In this document: positions 24,756-34,864 of the stretch, piece by piece | Numbering within the stretch: position 1 is the stretch's first letter | Layout of the letters: each line of letters starts with the position of its first letter | Source of the DNA: Pontibacter chinhatensis | GTDB taxonomy: Bacteria > Bacteroidota > Bacteroidia > Cytophagales > Hymenobacteraceae | Assembly (NCBI RefSeq): GCF_900113285.1 | Contig: NZ_FOOT01000006.1 | Location: forward strand, 224,918 to 288,917 | Direction: 5' to 3' | Length of the DNA stretch: 64,000 nt | Made by a program: the position numbers and the translations under genes | The notes under the pieces: model-generated | Databases searched by the model: none | What the model was told of the DNA's origin: nothing | Seen by the model: the letters and a program-made list of their open reading frames with translations, nothing else

Positions 24756-25433
24756 CTATAGCTGGTTATCAACCCCGATGATCTTGTGCTCGAAGGCATA
24801 CTTTATCAAGTTGGCCGTGTTTTTAGCCTGCGTTTTCTCCAGGATGTTCTGCCGGTGCGTTTCGATGGTGCGCTTGCTGGTGAAAAGCTTTTCGGCAATC
24901 TCCGCATTGGTATAGCCCTCGGCGATGAGCGTGAGTACCTGCACCTCCCGTTTCGAGAGTTTTTTGTCGTCCAGGAGCTGGCTGGCCGCCTGAGGAACCG
25001 GTTGCGACGCTTGCTCCACCAGTTTTACCGAGATGTCCCCGCTAATGTACCTGCCTCCTCCTGCCACCAGCTTGATGGCGGCGCAAAGCTCTTCCTTGCT
25101 GGTGGTTTTAAGCAGGTAGCCCGAGGCCCCGCTTGCCAGCATCTTCTGCACAAAGGGCAGGTTGTTGTGCATCGACAGGGCAATTACCTTTACCTCCGGA
25201 AACTGACGCCCCACCGCTTCTGTGGTTTCAAAGCCATCCATCTCCGGCATGTTTATATCCATAAGCACCACATCTGCCCCGGACTCTGCCAGCTTGCTGA
25301 GCACTTCCCTGCCGTTGTTGGCCTGGCCTATTATCTCCAGCTCTTTATCCTGCTCCAGCAGCATGCGCAAGCCCTGTCGCAAAATGATATGGTCGTCTGC
25401 TATAATAACCCTTATCTGCTTCTGTCCTTCCAT
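24756..25433 (-). CDS. LuxR/NarL-family response regulator
   Basis: The 225-aa protein has an N-terminal receiver domain (acidic IIADDH, phospho-acceptor Asp59 in VVLMDINMPEMDG, Thr/Ser switch in VIALSMH, Lys in YLLKTTS) and a C-terminal LuxR-type helix-turn-helix (LSKREVQVLTLIAEGYTNAE, KRTIETHRQNI). It should be phosphorylated by a HisKA_3 kinase, and the convergent 886-aa kinase at 21751-24411 is the obvious partner. A convergent rather than operonic arrangement means the two are expressed independently. Target genes cannot be told from the window. Confidence 0.93.
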   Translation of the reverse strand: MEGQKQIRVIIADDHIILRQGLRMLLEQDKELEIIGQANNGREVLSKLAESGADVVLMDINMPEMDGFETTEAVGRQFPEVKVIALSMHNNLPFVQKMLASGASGYLLKTTSKEELCAAIKLVAGGGRYISGDISVKLVEQASQPVPQAASQLLDDKKLSKREVQVLTLIAEGYTNAEIAEKLFTSKRTIETHRQNILEKTQAKNTANLIKYAFEHKIIGVDNQL

Positions 25434-25625
25434 TTACCCTTTGTATACCAGATGTAAGTATACGCTTTATACTTCAATACTGCCTAAAGAAACTATAAAG
25501 ATATACTGGAAAGCCCGGCCTTGCCAAAGCACGGGTTTAGCCTACCGGCAGTGGGAAAAGTTTAACAAAAAAGCCAGACGGGAAAGTATAAGTTATACTT
25601 TGCGGTATCAATCCCGCTCCACATT

Positions 25626-26447
25626 TTATACTTGGCTCGAGGTAGCAGAGGCCCTTTCCCTTACCAACGTGCTGCGGTAAAGTATAAAAAGAACCGTTAC
25701 CCCCAGTACCGCCAGGCCAACCCAGGCGGTAAGTATAATTTGCGGGCTTGCTTCCATACTTAGCTCGCGATGCTTCAGGATAATGCCGTAAAGTGCCCAC
25801 ATGCCCACCAGCCCCACAAACAGATTGGACCTGCTGATAGTGACAAACGCCACAACCAGCGTGGCCACCACAATCATAATGACTGTCCAGGTCGCTGCAT
25901 CCACTCCAAAGCCATCCCAACCTAAGCCCACTAAAGCCGAACTGATATTGGCGACCGTGGCAATAATTATCCAGCCAAAGTATAAACTGAGCGGCACCTG
26001 CGTTAGCCAGCGCGAGGCTGCAGAGCGAAAATGATCTAAAATATTCAGCCGCAGGTGCATGGCCAGCAGCGTTACCAACTGGATAAGTATAAGCACCACC
26101 GACACCAGCAGCCACTCGTTTACCCAGGCAATGGTCCAGAGGCCGGTGGCCAGGTTGTTACCTATAAATAAGTAGCCTAGCCGCTGCAGGTCTGCGTTTG
26201 CCTCATGGTGGGCCGGCTCTTTAAAGGCTTTGAGCAGGTGGTATATACAGAAGGCGGACAGCGCCAGGTAAATCACGCCCCAGATGGAGAAGGTAATGCC
26301 TGCAGGCGTAAAAAGCGCCGGATACTTATCCGATACATCGCCGATGGTCTGGTTATTAAAAAGCTTTAGCTGTGTTAGCTGCGAGGGCACTAAATGCACC
26401 AGAAAGAACAGGGCATTCAGCAGGGCCAGTGTTTTGATATTTTTCAT
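25626..26447 (-). CDS. TspO/MBR-like (tryptophan-rich sensory-type) membrane protein
   Basis: This 273-aa protein has about eight membrane helices. The block FTPAGITFSIWGVIYLALSA near residues 47-66 is shared with proteins annotated as tryptophan-rich sensory protein/TspO-MBR relatives, where 'TPxGxxFxxWxxIY' is conserved, and further Trp residues lie in the helices (GLWTIAWVNEW, LYFGWIIIA). True TspO proteins are ~160 aa with five helices, so this is a longer relative; ligands are not predictable. It lies in the same direction as, and downstream of, the TonB-dependent receptor (45-bp gap) and may be read with it. Confidence 0.7.
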   Translation of the reverse strand: MKNIKTLALLNALFFLVHLVPSQLTQLKLFNNQTIGDVSDKYPALFTPAGITFSIWGVIYLALSAFCIYHLLKAFKEPAHHEANADLQRLGYLFIGNNLATGLWTIAWVNEWLLVSVVLILIQLVTLLAMHLRLNILDHFRSAASRWLTQVPLSLYFGWIIIATVANISSALVGLGWDGFGVDAATWTVIMIVVATLVVAFVTISRSNLFVGLVGMWALYGIILKHRELSMEASPQIILTAWVGLAVLGVTVLFILYRSTLVRERASATSSQV

Positions 26448-26492
26448 AGTATAGGTACATGGTGCTTTAGGTTTATACTTTACGCAAGGCTT

Positions 26493-28919
26493 TTAGAACT
26501 CAACGATAAAGCCCAGCGTGGGTACCAGGTTGCCATCGGTATTTTCCAGTACCACCGGAATGGCGTTGCTGCCGTCCAGGCGCAGCGGGTTGCCGTCGGT
26601 GGTGGCAAAGCCGGTGTTGCTTTCGTTGCGCTGGAAGGTATAACGGTCAAAACCTGGCGTGTTGCTGCCCAGCACGTTGGCAATGTCCAGGAACAGGTCG
26701 AGGGTGATGCGGTTGAAGTTCCACTTCTTGTCGATGCGCACGTCGAGCTGGCTGAAAGGCTGCAGGCGCTCGGAGTTCAAGCGGCTGTAATCCAGAATAC
26801 CTACCCCCAGCGAGGCATAATTGCGGCGCGAGGCTTCCAGGTCGAAAGGCGTAGCAGGCGCACCGCCAGCATATCGATACTTAGCTCCGAACTCCCAGTT
26901 GCGCGGCAGCTTCTTGCCCACCAGCCCCGACACCAGGTGGCGGTAATCCCAGGCGCTGGACACGTAACGTCCATCCAGTCCGGCAAACTCGCTCACCACA
27001 TAGGTATAAGACAGCACCGAGAACACGGTGCCCGTCAGCTTTTTCTGCAGGTAAAACTCAGCCCCGTAAGCCCGGCCCTTACCGTTCGTCACGACTGCCT
27101 CGTTGCCAATCGCGCCAAAGTCGCCGCCCTGGTTTGCCAACGAAATGCCATCCCGAACGGACACCGGGTAGTTGCTGTAGTCTTTGTAGAAGGTTTCCAG
27201 CGTAAAGCGCAAATCCTGGCGCGGCAGAAACTCCGTACCGAGCACGTAATGGATGGAGCGGGTGTAATCGGCCTGCTTGTTCAGGTACTGGCCGTCCTCC
27301 TGGTAGCCCAACACGGTATAAATAGGCAGCTTGTAGTAAATGCCCGACGAGGCATTTACCGTCCATTTATCGTTGAGCAGGTAAGAAATGGCTAAACGCG
27401 GTGACAGCGTTTTCAGCGGGTTGTTACCATCCTCGGTAAAGGAGTTCATGTCGGTGCGGATGCCCAGCGACAGCCCCAGTTTGTTATCCAGCACCGACTT
27501 GGACACCTGCCCAAAGGCGCCGTAGCGGAAAAAGTCCAGGTTCGTGTTGTAGTCCAGCGTCACGCCCGGCTGCACCAGGTTGTTCTGCTCGTCGCGCAGC
27601 TCTTTGCGGATCACGCTGAAAATGTCGTTCGTAAACTGCGCATACTGCCCCGACACACCATAAGCATAGCGCCACCCGTTTTTATACTTGTTCACGTCCA
27701 GCCGCAGCTTGTTTTCCGTTTCCCGTGAATTGGTTTTCAAGGTATATGCTTGGTTCTCTCCTTCTTCGGCAGCCTCATACTTGTCCAGGGAGTTGTCGAA
27801 AGCGTTGCGGCTCAGAGCCAGGTTCACATAGCCATCGGTGATGAGCCTTTTCACGGCCACACCCGTGGTATAGTTCCACTGGTTGATGTAAGGCGTAGAG
27901 CGCAGGATGTACTCGTTTTCCGGGGTGCTTTCGCGCGGCACGCCAAACGAGAAGTCATCAATGGCCCCTACCCCAATAAAGGAAATGGAGGTTTTATCGT
28001 TTAGCTTGTGGTCTACTTTGTACTGGAAATCCCAGTAGTTTGGGCGGATGGGCAAATCGAGCAGCTTGAACAAAAACTGCAGGTAGGAACGGCGCGCCGA
28101 CACGAGGTACGTCGTTTTTGCCCCCACCGGTCCTTCCAGCGTGGTGGCGAACTCTGAACCGCTCAGCCGCACGTTGCCCGAAAAACGCTCGGGGTTGCCA
28201 TAGCGCTGCCTGAACTCAAACACGGAGGCCAGCGCATTGTCGTAACGTGCGTCAAAAGCCGAGGAGCTTACTTTCAGGTCTTCTACAAACGAAACGTTCA
28301 GGATGCCCGTGGCCCCGCCGGAACTGCCCTGGGTGGAGAAGTGATTGATGAGCGGGATTTCGATGCCATCGAGGTAGTACACGTTTTCGTTGGGCGCGCC
28401 GCCACGAATGATTAGGTCGTTGCGGCCGCCGCTGGTACCGTTGGTAGCCACGCCCGGTAGCACCTGCACCACCTTTGAGATATCAAAGTTACCGCCGGGG
28501 TTGCTGCGGATTTCCTCTGTGGTAAGGCTCTGCACCGAGAGCGGCGTAATCAGGTCGGCTACAGCGGCGCTTTGCCGGCGGTTGGCCACCACCTCCACCT
28601 GCTGCAACTGGCTGGTGGCCGGTGCCAGCTCGAAGTTAAGGATCTGCACGTTGCCCACCGTTATGTTAACGTTGAACCTGGACTGCGGCTGATACCCGAT
28701 GTAAGAACTCTGCACCGTATAGCTGCCCACCGGTATACCCTCTATCCTGAAAGCGCCTTGTTCGTTGCTCACCGTGCCCAGTTGCGTTCCCGCCACCTGC
28801 ACCGACACCCCGATGAGGGGCTCCTGGGTGTTCCGGTCCCGTACCGTGCCGGTGATGATGCCTGTTTGGGCAAGGGTTAGCGTGGGCAGTAGCAAAGCAA
28901 GTATAAACAGCAGCCTCAT
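26493..28919 (-). CDS. TonB-dependent receptor with N-terminal carboxypeptidase-regulatory-like domain
   Basis: The 808-aa outer-membrane protein begins with a signal peptide (LLFILALLLPTLTLAQ), then a CarboxypepD_reg-like/CNA-B fold (GTVRDRNTQEPLIGVSVQV to about residue 100), a plug domain (SVQSLTTEEIR ... KVVQVLPGVATNG ... LIIRGGAPNENVYYLDGIEI) and a ~22-strand barrel ending in the C-terminal aromatic residue (FIVEF). Such receptors import ligands across the outer membrane with TonB energy. There is no SusD partner nearby, so it is not a polysaccharide-utilisation pair, and the ligand is unknown. A standard ATG at 28919 gives a full-length protein. Confidence 0.9.
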   Translation of the reverse strand: MRLLFILALLLPTLTLAQTGIITGTVRDRNTQEPLIGVSVQVAGTQLGTVSNEQGAFRIEGIPVGSYTVQSSYIGYQPQSRFNVNITVGNVQILNFELAPATSQLQQVEVVANRRQSAAVADLITPLSVQSLTTEEIRSNPGGNFDISKVVQVLPGVATNGTSGGRNDLIIRGGAPNENVYYLDGIEIPLINHFSTQGSSGGATGILNVSFVEDLKVSSSAFDARYDNALASVFEFRQRYGNPERFSGNVRLSGSEFATTLEGPVGAKTTYLVSARRSYLQFLFKLLDLPIRPNYWDFQYKVDHKLNDKTSISFIGVGAIDDFSFGVPRESTPENEYILRSTPYINQWNYTTGVAVKRLITDGYVNLALSRNAFDNSLDKYEAAEEGENQAYTLKTNSRETENKLRLDVNKYKNGWRYAYGVSGQYAQFTNDIFSVIRKELRDEQNNLVQPGVTLDYNTNLDFFRYGAFGQVSKSVLDNKLGLSLGIRTDMNSFTEDGNNPLKTLSPRLAISYLLNDKWTVNASSGIYYKLPIYTVLGYQEDGQYLNKQADYTRSIHYVLGTEFLPRQDLRFTLETFYKDYSNYPVSVRDGISLANQGGDFGAIGNEAVVTNGKGRAYGAEFYLQKKLTGTVFSVLSYTYVVSEFAGLDGRYVSSAWDYRHLVSGLVGKKLPRNWEFGAKYRYAGGAPATPFDLEASRRNYASLGVGILDYSRLNSERLQPFSQLDVRIDKKWNFNRITLDLFLDIANVLGSNTPGFDRYTFQRNESNTGFATTDGNPLRLDGSNAIPVVLENTDGNLVPTLGFIVEF

Positions 28920-29235
28920 AATTCACTTTTTATTTTAGTGTTTATACTACACGCTTCCGGTTATTTTGTTTAACAGAAACACATATTTTTTAAACACCAA
29001 AACCTCTGCTTGCTGCAAAGATTATACTTTCTCAAGGCTGCCCCGCCACTGCAACCAGCTCACGGAAGTATAAACCCAACGGTAAGCCTTAAACAAAACA
29101 AGCCTTTGCAGGCTGCAAAGGCTTGGCTGGTGAAGCTCTTAAAGCATGAATGTGTTTTTTGCGATTGCCTGAAGTATGGCTCAGGGTTTTTATACTTCAC
29201 CGGAGATGCGCGGGTAAAGTTAACAGAAGCAGGAT
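28920..29235. other. Gene-free spacer with terminator and inverted motif pair
   Basis: No coding sequence is supported. It contains the TonB receptor promoter region, an inverted pair TTATACTTT (29022-29030) and AAGTATAAA (~29067-29075), and the terminator at 29099-29125. Confidence 0.5.
29092..29125 (-). terminator. Terminator of the CNNM/CorC operon
   Basis: CAAGCCTTTGCA (29099-29110) pairs with TGCAAAGGCTTG (29114-29125), loop of three; on the minus strand TTTTGTTT follows. It lies ~110 bp after the stop of the gene at 29236. Confidence 0.8.
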
Positions 29236-30534
29236 CTAGGAAACGGGTTGAGCAGTGTCTCGCTTCGCCAGCAACACCTTGTCCACCCTGTGCCCGTCCA
29301 TGTCAACTACCTCCAGGTCGTACCCTTCGTACTGCAGCTTGTCGCCGGTGGCGGGCAGCCTGCCCAGCGTATACACGATAAAGCCGGCCAGAGTAGCATA
29401 ATGGTCGCTGTGCTCGGCAAACAGCTCCTGCCGCAGTGCCCTGTTCAGCTCGATCAGCTCTATGGAACCGTTTATTAGCAAGGAGCCATCCTCCCGTGCC
29501 ACGATCTCCTGTTCTTCCACCTCCTCCAGGTCCGGTAAATCACCCACAATGGCTTCCAGAATATCATGCAGGGTGATAATGCCCTCCACGGTGCCATACT
29601 CATCCACCACAATCCCCAGGTACTGCTTTTGCCGCTTAAACACGTTCAGTACGGCACTGGCCAGCATGGTTTCGGGTACATAAATAGGCTCCTGCAAAAT
29701 ACTCTCCAGGGGCGCTTCCGACTCCTCCGCCAGGTACTCGTAAAAGCGCTTGGCCGTCAGAATGCCCACCACATTGTCGAAGCTGCCGCTCACGGCGGGG
29801 AACTTGGTATGGCCGCTTTGCTGCACCACTTCCTTTATCGCCTCCAGGGGTTGGTTGATATCCACGTACTCCACCTCCATGCGGTGCGTGCGCAGGTTTT
29901 TGGCGCGCTGCCCCGAGAAGGTGAAGATATTCTGGTGCAGCACCAGGTCATCCTTGGCCAGCACCCCCTGCCGTCCGGCAGTCTTGATGATTTGGCGTAT
30001 CTCCCCTGCCGACAGCTTCTCCTCCGACGGCTCCTTCACCCCCAGCGCCTTTGTCACAAAGCTGGTGGAACCTGACAGCAGGTGCACCAGAGGCTTGGTG
30101 ATAGTGGCAAAGACGTTGATAATGGGTGCCACCGTCAGGGCAATGGTATCGGCGTTGGCAAGGGCCAGGGTCTTAGGAATCAACTCCCCTACCACAATAG
30201 AGAAATACGTAATCACGCTCACCACCAGTACAATGGCGAGGGTATCCGCATACGGCGCCAGGAAGGCAGATCGGCTAATTAACTGGCTGGCGTCGTCCGA
30301 CAAGGCGGCCCCGCCATAAGCACCTGTGATGATACCGATCAGCGTGATGCCCACCTGGATGGCCGAGAGGAAGTCTTCGGGAGACTCCAGCAGCCGCTGC
30401 ACCGTCTGGGCCTTGCGGTTCCCCTGCTGGGCTTTCTCGGCAATTCTGCTTTTGTTGACTGATATAATAGATAGCTCCGAAAGGGCGAAAAAGCCGTTAA
30501 GCAGCGTTAAAAGAACCAGAATGAGGATTTCCAT
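29236..30534 (-). CDS. CNNM/CorC-family (hemolysin-like) membrane protein with CBS domains
   Basis: The 432-aa protein has the DUF21/CNNM membrane domain (starting LLTLLNGFFALSELSIISVNKSRI, about residues 1-190), two CBS motifs (~205-330, including IVVDEYGTVEGIITLHDILEAI) and a C-terminal CorC_HlyC domain (~345-425). This family is linked to magnesium or other cation efflux rather than hemolysis. It is the last gene of a likely minus-strand operon with the antiporter 30 bp upstream. The start ATG at 30534 is followed directly by the first helix. Confidence 0.92.
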   Translation of the reverse strand: MEILILVLLTLLNGFFALSELSIISVNKSRIAEKAQQGNRKAQTVQRLLESPEDFLSAIQVGITLIGIITGAYGGAALSDDASQLISRSAFLAPYADTLAIVLVVSVITYFSIVVGELIPKTLALANADTIALTVAPIINVFATITKPLVHLLSGSTSFVTKALGVKEPSEEKLSAGEIRQIIKTAGRQGVLAKDDLVLHQNIFTFSGQRAKNLRTHRMEVEYVDINQPLEAIKEVVQQSGHTKFPAVSGSFDNVVGILTAKRFYEYLAEESEAPLESILQEPIYVPETMLASAVLNVFKRQKQYLGIVVDEYGTVEGIITLHDILEAIVGDLPDLEEVEEQEIVAREDGSLLINGSIELIELNRALRQELFAEHSDHYATLAGFIVYTLGRLPATGDKLQYEGYDLEVVDMDGHRVDKVLLAKRDTAQPVS

Positions 30535-30564
30535 AAGTTTTCTGCAGATCTAGCGTATGTTTGT

Positions 30565-32067
30565 TTAGGCCGTCGTGCCGGCTACGCCCATCCCCCGCAT
30601 GGTCTCCATCAGCGCCTGCTGATCATCGGTTATCAGGAGGAGCACATCGCTTTCCTGCAGCTCTGTACTGCCTTTAGGCACGAAATACTTCCCTTCCCGC
30701 TTCACCATTACGGCCAGTGTCTTGTCAGGCAGGGGCAGGTCCATCAGGCGGTTTCCGTCTTTAAAGGCCGCCGCCGTTACCCGCATCTCCGTCATCACAG
30801 ACTTTATCTCGTCAGAGAACTCTACATCGAAGTCCTTCAGTTTCTGTAGCTCATCAGGCTTATCGGCCAGCCCCAACCACACGGCCATTTTAGAAAGTGA
30901 GGTGCCCTGCACGACCAGCGATACCAGCGTACAGAAGAACACGATGTTGAACATCAGCCGGGCATGAGGCACACCTTCTGCCAGTGGCAGAATCGCGAAG
31001 ATGATCGGCACTGCCCCTCTCAGCCCTACCCATGATATAAACAGTTTATCCTTGATACCCATTTTACGGAAAGGCGCCAGGCACAGAAACACGCTGAGCG
31101 GGCGCGTCACGAAAATCATCAGGATGCTTATTAAAAGGCCGGGTATGATGATGGGAACAAGCTCGCGCGGGTTTACCAGCAAGCCCAGCGTAAGGAACAT
31201 CAGGAGCTGGCTCATCCAGGCCATGCCGTCGAAGAAATTGAGCGAAGAGCGCTTATGCACAAACTTGGAGTTACCGATAACAAGTCCTCCGATGTAAACC
31301 GCCAGGAAGCCGTTGCCCTTAATAAAGTAGGTGAAGGAGAAAATGAAGATACAGAACGTAAACACCAAAATGGGGTAAAGCGAGGCGTTGTCGATCTGCA
31401 GGTAGTTGATGGCCCGCACGGCCAACTTGCCGAGCAGGTAACCGGCGATGGCTCCGATGGCCAGCTGCATCACCAGCATACCGCCGGCAGCCCAGTAGCT
31501 TACCCCGGATTCTATTTTAATAATCTCGATCAGCGTGATGGTGAGGATATAGGCCATCGGGTCGTTACTGCCGCTTTCCAGCTCCAGCATCGGGCGCAGG
31601 TTGTTTTTCAGGTTCAACCCTTTGGAGCGAAGTATGGAAAATACAGAGGCCGAGTCGGTGGACGACATCGTAGCAGCCAGCAGCAGCGCGGTGGCTAGCC
31701 CTATGCCGGCGGAGGGCAAGGTCATGCCCAGTATCCACCAGATAAGCACGCCGGTCAGTAAGGCGGTTACCAGTACGCCGAAGGTGGCCAGAACCACCCC
31801 CTGCGCCATAATGGGGCGTATGTCAGCTATTTTGGTATCCATCCCTCCCGAGAAGAGGATGATACAGAGCGCCACCGTACCGATGGTCTGCGCTACGTAT
31901 ATATTTTCAAATTGAATTCCCAGTCCATCACTCCCTGAAAGCATGCCCACCGATAAGAAGAGCAGCAAGGCAGGTACGCCAAACTTATAGCCGGCCTTTC
32001 CGGCCAATATACTTAGAAAGAAGAGGATGGACACCCCGAATAGAACCAATTCTACTGATACTGTCAT
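30565..32067 (-). CDS. CPA1 cation/proton antiporter with RCK-C domain (NhaP2/CvrA-like)
   Basis: The 500-aa protein has an N-terminal CPA antiporter domain with about 12-13 helices (residues 1-390; SSTDSASVFSILRS and LELESGSNDPMAYILT contain the acidic residues expected in the ion-binding core) followed by a TrkA-C/RCK-C regulatory domain (about 410-490). E. coli and Vibrio NhaP2/CvrA of the same layout are K+/H+ antiporters that protect against potassium overload. Cation choice here is inferred from that layout. It is followed after 30 bp by the CNNM-type gene and preceded by TerC 130 bp upstream, suggesting a cation-homeostasis block. Confidence 0.92.
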   Translation of the reverse strand: MTVSVELVLFGVSILFFLSILAGKAGYKFGVPALLLFLSVGMLSGSDGLGIQFENIYVAQTIGTVALCIILFSGGMDTKIADIRPIMAQGVVLATFGVLVTALLTGVLIWWILGMTLPSAGIGLATALLLAATMSSTDSASVFSILRSKGLNLKNNLRPMLELESGSNDPMAYILTITLIEIIKIESGVSYWAAGGMLVMQLAIGAIAGYLLGKLAVRAINYLQIDNASLYPILVFTFCIFIFSFTYFIKGNGFLAVYIGGLVIGNSKFVHKRSSLNFFDGMAWMSQLLMFLTLGLLVNPRELVPIIIPGLLISILMIFVTRPLSVFLCLAPFRKMGIKDKLFISWVGLRGAVPIIFAILPLAEGVPHARLMFNIVFFCTLVSLVVQGTSLSKMAVWLGLADKPDELQKLKDFDVEFSDEIKSVMTEMRVTAAAFKDGNRLMDLPLPDKTLAVMVKREGKYFVPKGSTELQESDVLLLITDDQQALMETMRGMGVAGTTA

Positions 32068-32199
32068 TAGCTGTTTTTAAGTTATGTACATTATTTCCCT
32101 TGTTTACTTGTCTGGTTTGCCGTCACGTCATTTGCATCTCATAGGCAGCCTCGTGCCTGACCCTGAAGCAGCCCGCCACCTTATGCGGCAGCCATTACC

Positions 32200-33150
32200 C
32201 TACTCTTCGTCTGGTTTGGGCGGCGTGGGCAGTTCGCTGTCTTTCTTCGGGAAGAGCAGCGAGGCGATGACGGAAATGGCCAGAATGGCCCCTACTGCCA
32301 TCAGCGCGTACCCCATATCGATTTTATAAAAATCGCTGATCAGCAGCTTTACACCAATAAAGGCAAGTATAACCGACAGCCCGTAATGCAGGTAGTGGAA
32401 CAGCTGCATAATTCCGGCCAGGGCAAAGTATAAGGCCCTGAGGCCCAGCAACGCAAACACGTTAGAAGTATAAACGATAAACGGATCCTTTGAGATGGCC
32501 AGGATAGCCGGTATGGAATCAACCGCAAATACCACGTCCGTACTCTCGATCATGATCAGTACCAGGAACATAGGAGTGGCATGCCATTTACCGTTTACTT
32601 TGGTAAAGAACTTGCCGCCTACCGCCGATTTGGTGATGGGCAGGTGGCGGCTGGCCCACTTCACCAGCGGGTTATCCGCCGGGTCTACCTCGGCCCCCTT
32701 GCTCATGCCCATCTTAATGCCGGTGTATATTAGGAAGGCACCCAGTATGTAGATGAGGAAGTGGAACTTCGTGATCAAAGCCACACCTACAAGTATAAAG
32801 ATAGCCCTGAGCACCAGTGCCCCGAACACACCCCAGAACAAGAGGTTATGCTGATACTTCAGCGGCACACCAAAGTAGCCGAATATAAGTATAAACACGA
32901 AAAGGTTATCGACGCTCAGCGACTTTTCTATCAGGTAGCCCGTCAGAAATTCCATGGCCGCCTGCTCGCCGCGCCAGTAGTACACCAGCACATTAAACCC
33001 AAGGGCCAGCACTATCCAGAACAAGCTCGTCAGCAGGGCCTCCTTCAGCGTTACCGCGTGTGGCTTCCGGTGAAAGACGAAAAGGTCCAACACCAGCATT
33101 ACTATCACAAATAAATTAAAGAAGATCCAGAACGATAAATTACTATCCAT
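32200..33150 (-). CDS. TerC family integral membrane protein (Alx-like)
   Basis: The 316-aa protein has about nine membrane helices and the TerC family signatures LIEKSLSVDNLFVF and ESTDVVFAVDSIPAILAI with conserved acidic residues in helices. E. coli Alx and MntP-like relatives act in manganese homeostasis; the family is also linked to tellurite resistance. In many bacteria such genes follow a yybP-ykoY manganese riboswitch; I looked at the leader (33151-33399) and could not recognise it. It ends in a Pro-rich charged tail (PTPPKPDEE). Confidence 0.92.
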   Translation of the reverse strand: MDSNLSFWIFFNLFVIVMLVLDLFVFHRKPHAVTLKEALLTSLFWIVLALGFNVLVYYWRGEQAAMEFLTGYLIEKSLSVDNLFVFILIFGYFGVPLKYQHNLLFWGVFGALVLRAIFILVGVALITKFHFLIYILGAFLIYTGIKMGMSKGAEVDPADNPLVKWASRHLPITKSAVGGKFFTKVNGKWHATPMFLVLIMIESTDVVFAVDSIPAILAISKDPFIVYTSNVFALLGLRALYFALAGIMQLFHYLHYGLSVILAFIGVKLLISDFYKIDMGYALMAVGAILAISVIASLLFPKKDSELPTPPKPDEE

Positions 33151-33399
33151 TTTCTAAAGGAGATGGCCCGCAAAGAGCCTGAGTTTAGTTACTTTTTAGG
33201 ATTACGGCTCTAAGTTACATCAACCTGAGCTACTTTAAATGGCAAAATTCGCCTATACTGCTAAAAAAGTGTTGCAGCTGCGCTTGCTCTTAGCGCAGCC
33301 CTTTTCACTATATCAGACAATTGGGGGCTGTGTCGGGGAACCTTTGGAAGGCGCTGCCCATGTACAAGCCCGGCTTCAGAAAATGGCTTCATTTGCACC

Positions 33400-34833
33400 C
33401 TAAACATGTATCTTGCTTTCTTGTTCAACTAAAGGTTCAGCTTCAGGGTTTGTTGTCTCTACCAACCCAACCTCCGGCTGCGGGTCAAACTCACCTTCCC
33501 ACCGGGCTACCACGGCAGTAGCCAGGCAGTTACCGGTCACATTCACAGAGGTACGGGCCATGTCCATCAGTTCGTCTATACCCAGGATGGCAAATACCGG
33601 CCACACAGGCAGGTTAAACGAGGCAACTGTTCCCAGCAGAATCACCAGCGAAGCGCGCGGCACGCCGGCCACCCCTTTGGAGGTGAGCATGAGCGTAAAC
33701 ACAATCACCAGCTGCTGCTCCAGCGACAGGTCCACCCCTGCGGCCTGGGCCACGAACACTGAGGCCAGCGCCAGGTACAGCGTCGTCCCGTCCAGGTTAA
33801 AGCTGTAGCCCGTCGGCATCACAAAGGCCACTATACGCCGTGGCACCCCCAGTTTCTCCATCTCCTCCATGGCACGGGGCAGGGCTGCCTCCGAGCTGGT
33901 AGTGGCAAAGGCAATAGAAACCGGCCCTGAGATAGCCTGCAGAAACCGCTTTACCGGCACCCGCGCAATCAGGGCAATCGGCAGCAGCACCAGCACCGCA
34001 AACGCCAGCAGCGCCACATACAGCGTGGCCAGCAGCTGGAACAGGTTCAGCAGTATGCCAAAGCCCATATGCCCCACCGTGTAGGCAATAGCAGCTCCTA
34101 CGCCCACCGGTGCGAAGTACATGATGATCTTGGTGAACTTGAACATGACCTCGGCAAGGCTCTCGCAAAAATCGAGCATGGGCTTGCGCTTCTTCTCCGG
34201 CACCATGGCCAGGGCAATCGCAAATATCACACTGAAAACCACGATCTGCAGCACCTGGCCCTCGGCAATAGACTTGGCGATGTTCTCCGGGAAAACGTGC
34301 AGGATGATCTCAGACGTGGTCTGTGCGGGCACTGCCTGTATTTCCTCATGGGTCTGGGCCAGGCCAGCATCGATGCCTACACCAGCTTTGCTTATGTTAA
34401 TGGCTGCCAGACCTATAAACAGGGCCAGCGTAGTTACCACCTCAAAGTATAGCAGGGCCTTCCATCCCATACTTCCCACCTGTTTCAGGTTGGCGTGCCC
34501 GGCAATGCCCACCACCAGCGTGGCAAAGATCAGCGGCGCGATGATGGTCTTGATCAGCTTGAGGAAAACCTTGCTTAGCACGTTCAGGCTAGTGGCCACC
34601 TCCGGGAAATCGTAGCCGATCTCAGCACCCACCACCATGCTGATCAGGATCCAGACAGTAAGGGAGCGTTTCCGCACCCCCAAAGCAACCAGCACGGCAA
34701 TACACATCCAGCGCACCACCCTGAGCACCTCTTCCGGAAGGGCCAGCACCCCATACTGCTGTAGCACATTGACAATGGCCACCACCGTAATGCTAAGGAT
34801 AGCGGCCCAGGTAAAAATCGATAATTTTTTCAT
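33400..34833 (-). CDS. Dicarboxylate/amino acid:cation symporter (DAACS family)
   Basis: The 477-aa protein is a GltP/DctA-type transporter: the helix-3 region LIKTIIAPLIFATLVVGIAGH, the re-entrant-loop serine-rich motif seen as ATTSSEAALPRAMEEME, GYSFNLDGTTLYLALA and the last-loop GVAGVPRASLVI are all characteristic. It imports dicarboxylates or acidic amino acids with Na+ or H+. The N-terminus has two extra hydrophobic segments (residues 5-60) before the usual first helix. The C-terminal ~35 residues are acidic and variable. It follows the DedA gene by 31 bp on the same strand. Confidence 0.93.
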   Translation of the reverse strand: MKKLSIFTWAAILSITVVAIVNVLQQYGVLALPEEVLRVVRWMCIAVLVALGVRKRSLTVWILISMVVGAEIGYDFPEVATSLNVLSKVFLKLIKTIIAPLIFATLVVGIAGHANLKQVGSMGWKALLYFEVVTTLALFIGLAAINISKAGVGIDAGLAQTHEEIQAVPAQTTSEIILHVFPENIAKSIAEGQVLQIVVFSVIFAIALAMVPEKKRKPMLDFCESLAEVMFKFTKIIMYFAPVGVGAAIAYTVGHMGFGILLNLFQLLATLYVALLAFAVLVLLPIALIARVPVKRFLQAISGPVSIAFATTSSEAALPRAMEEMEKLGVPRRIVAFVMPTGYSFNLDGTTLYLALASVFVAQAAGVDLSLEQQLVIVFTLMLTSKGVAGVPRASLVILLGTVASFNLPVWPVFAILGIDELMDMARTSVNVTGNCLATAVVARWEGEFDPQPEVGLVETTNPEAEPLVEQESKIHV

Positions 34834-34864
34834 AAAAAAATTGGTTGACCTTTAAATCGTGGGG

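Noticed and set aside
33151..33399. Possible manganese (yybP-ykoY) riboswitch before terC
   Set aside because: I could not find the conserved core loops in the leader; only the gene family suggested it.
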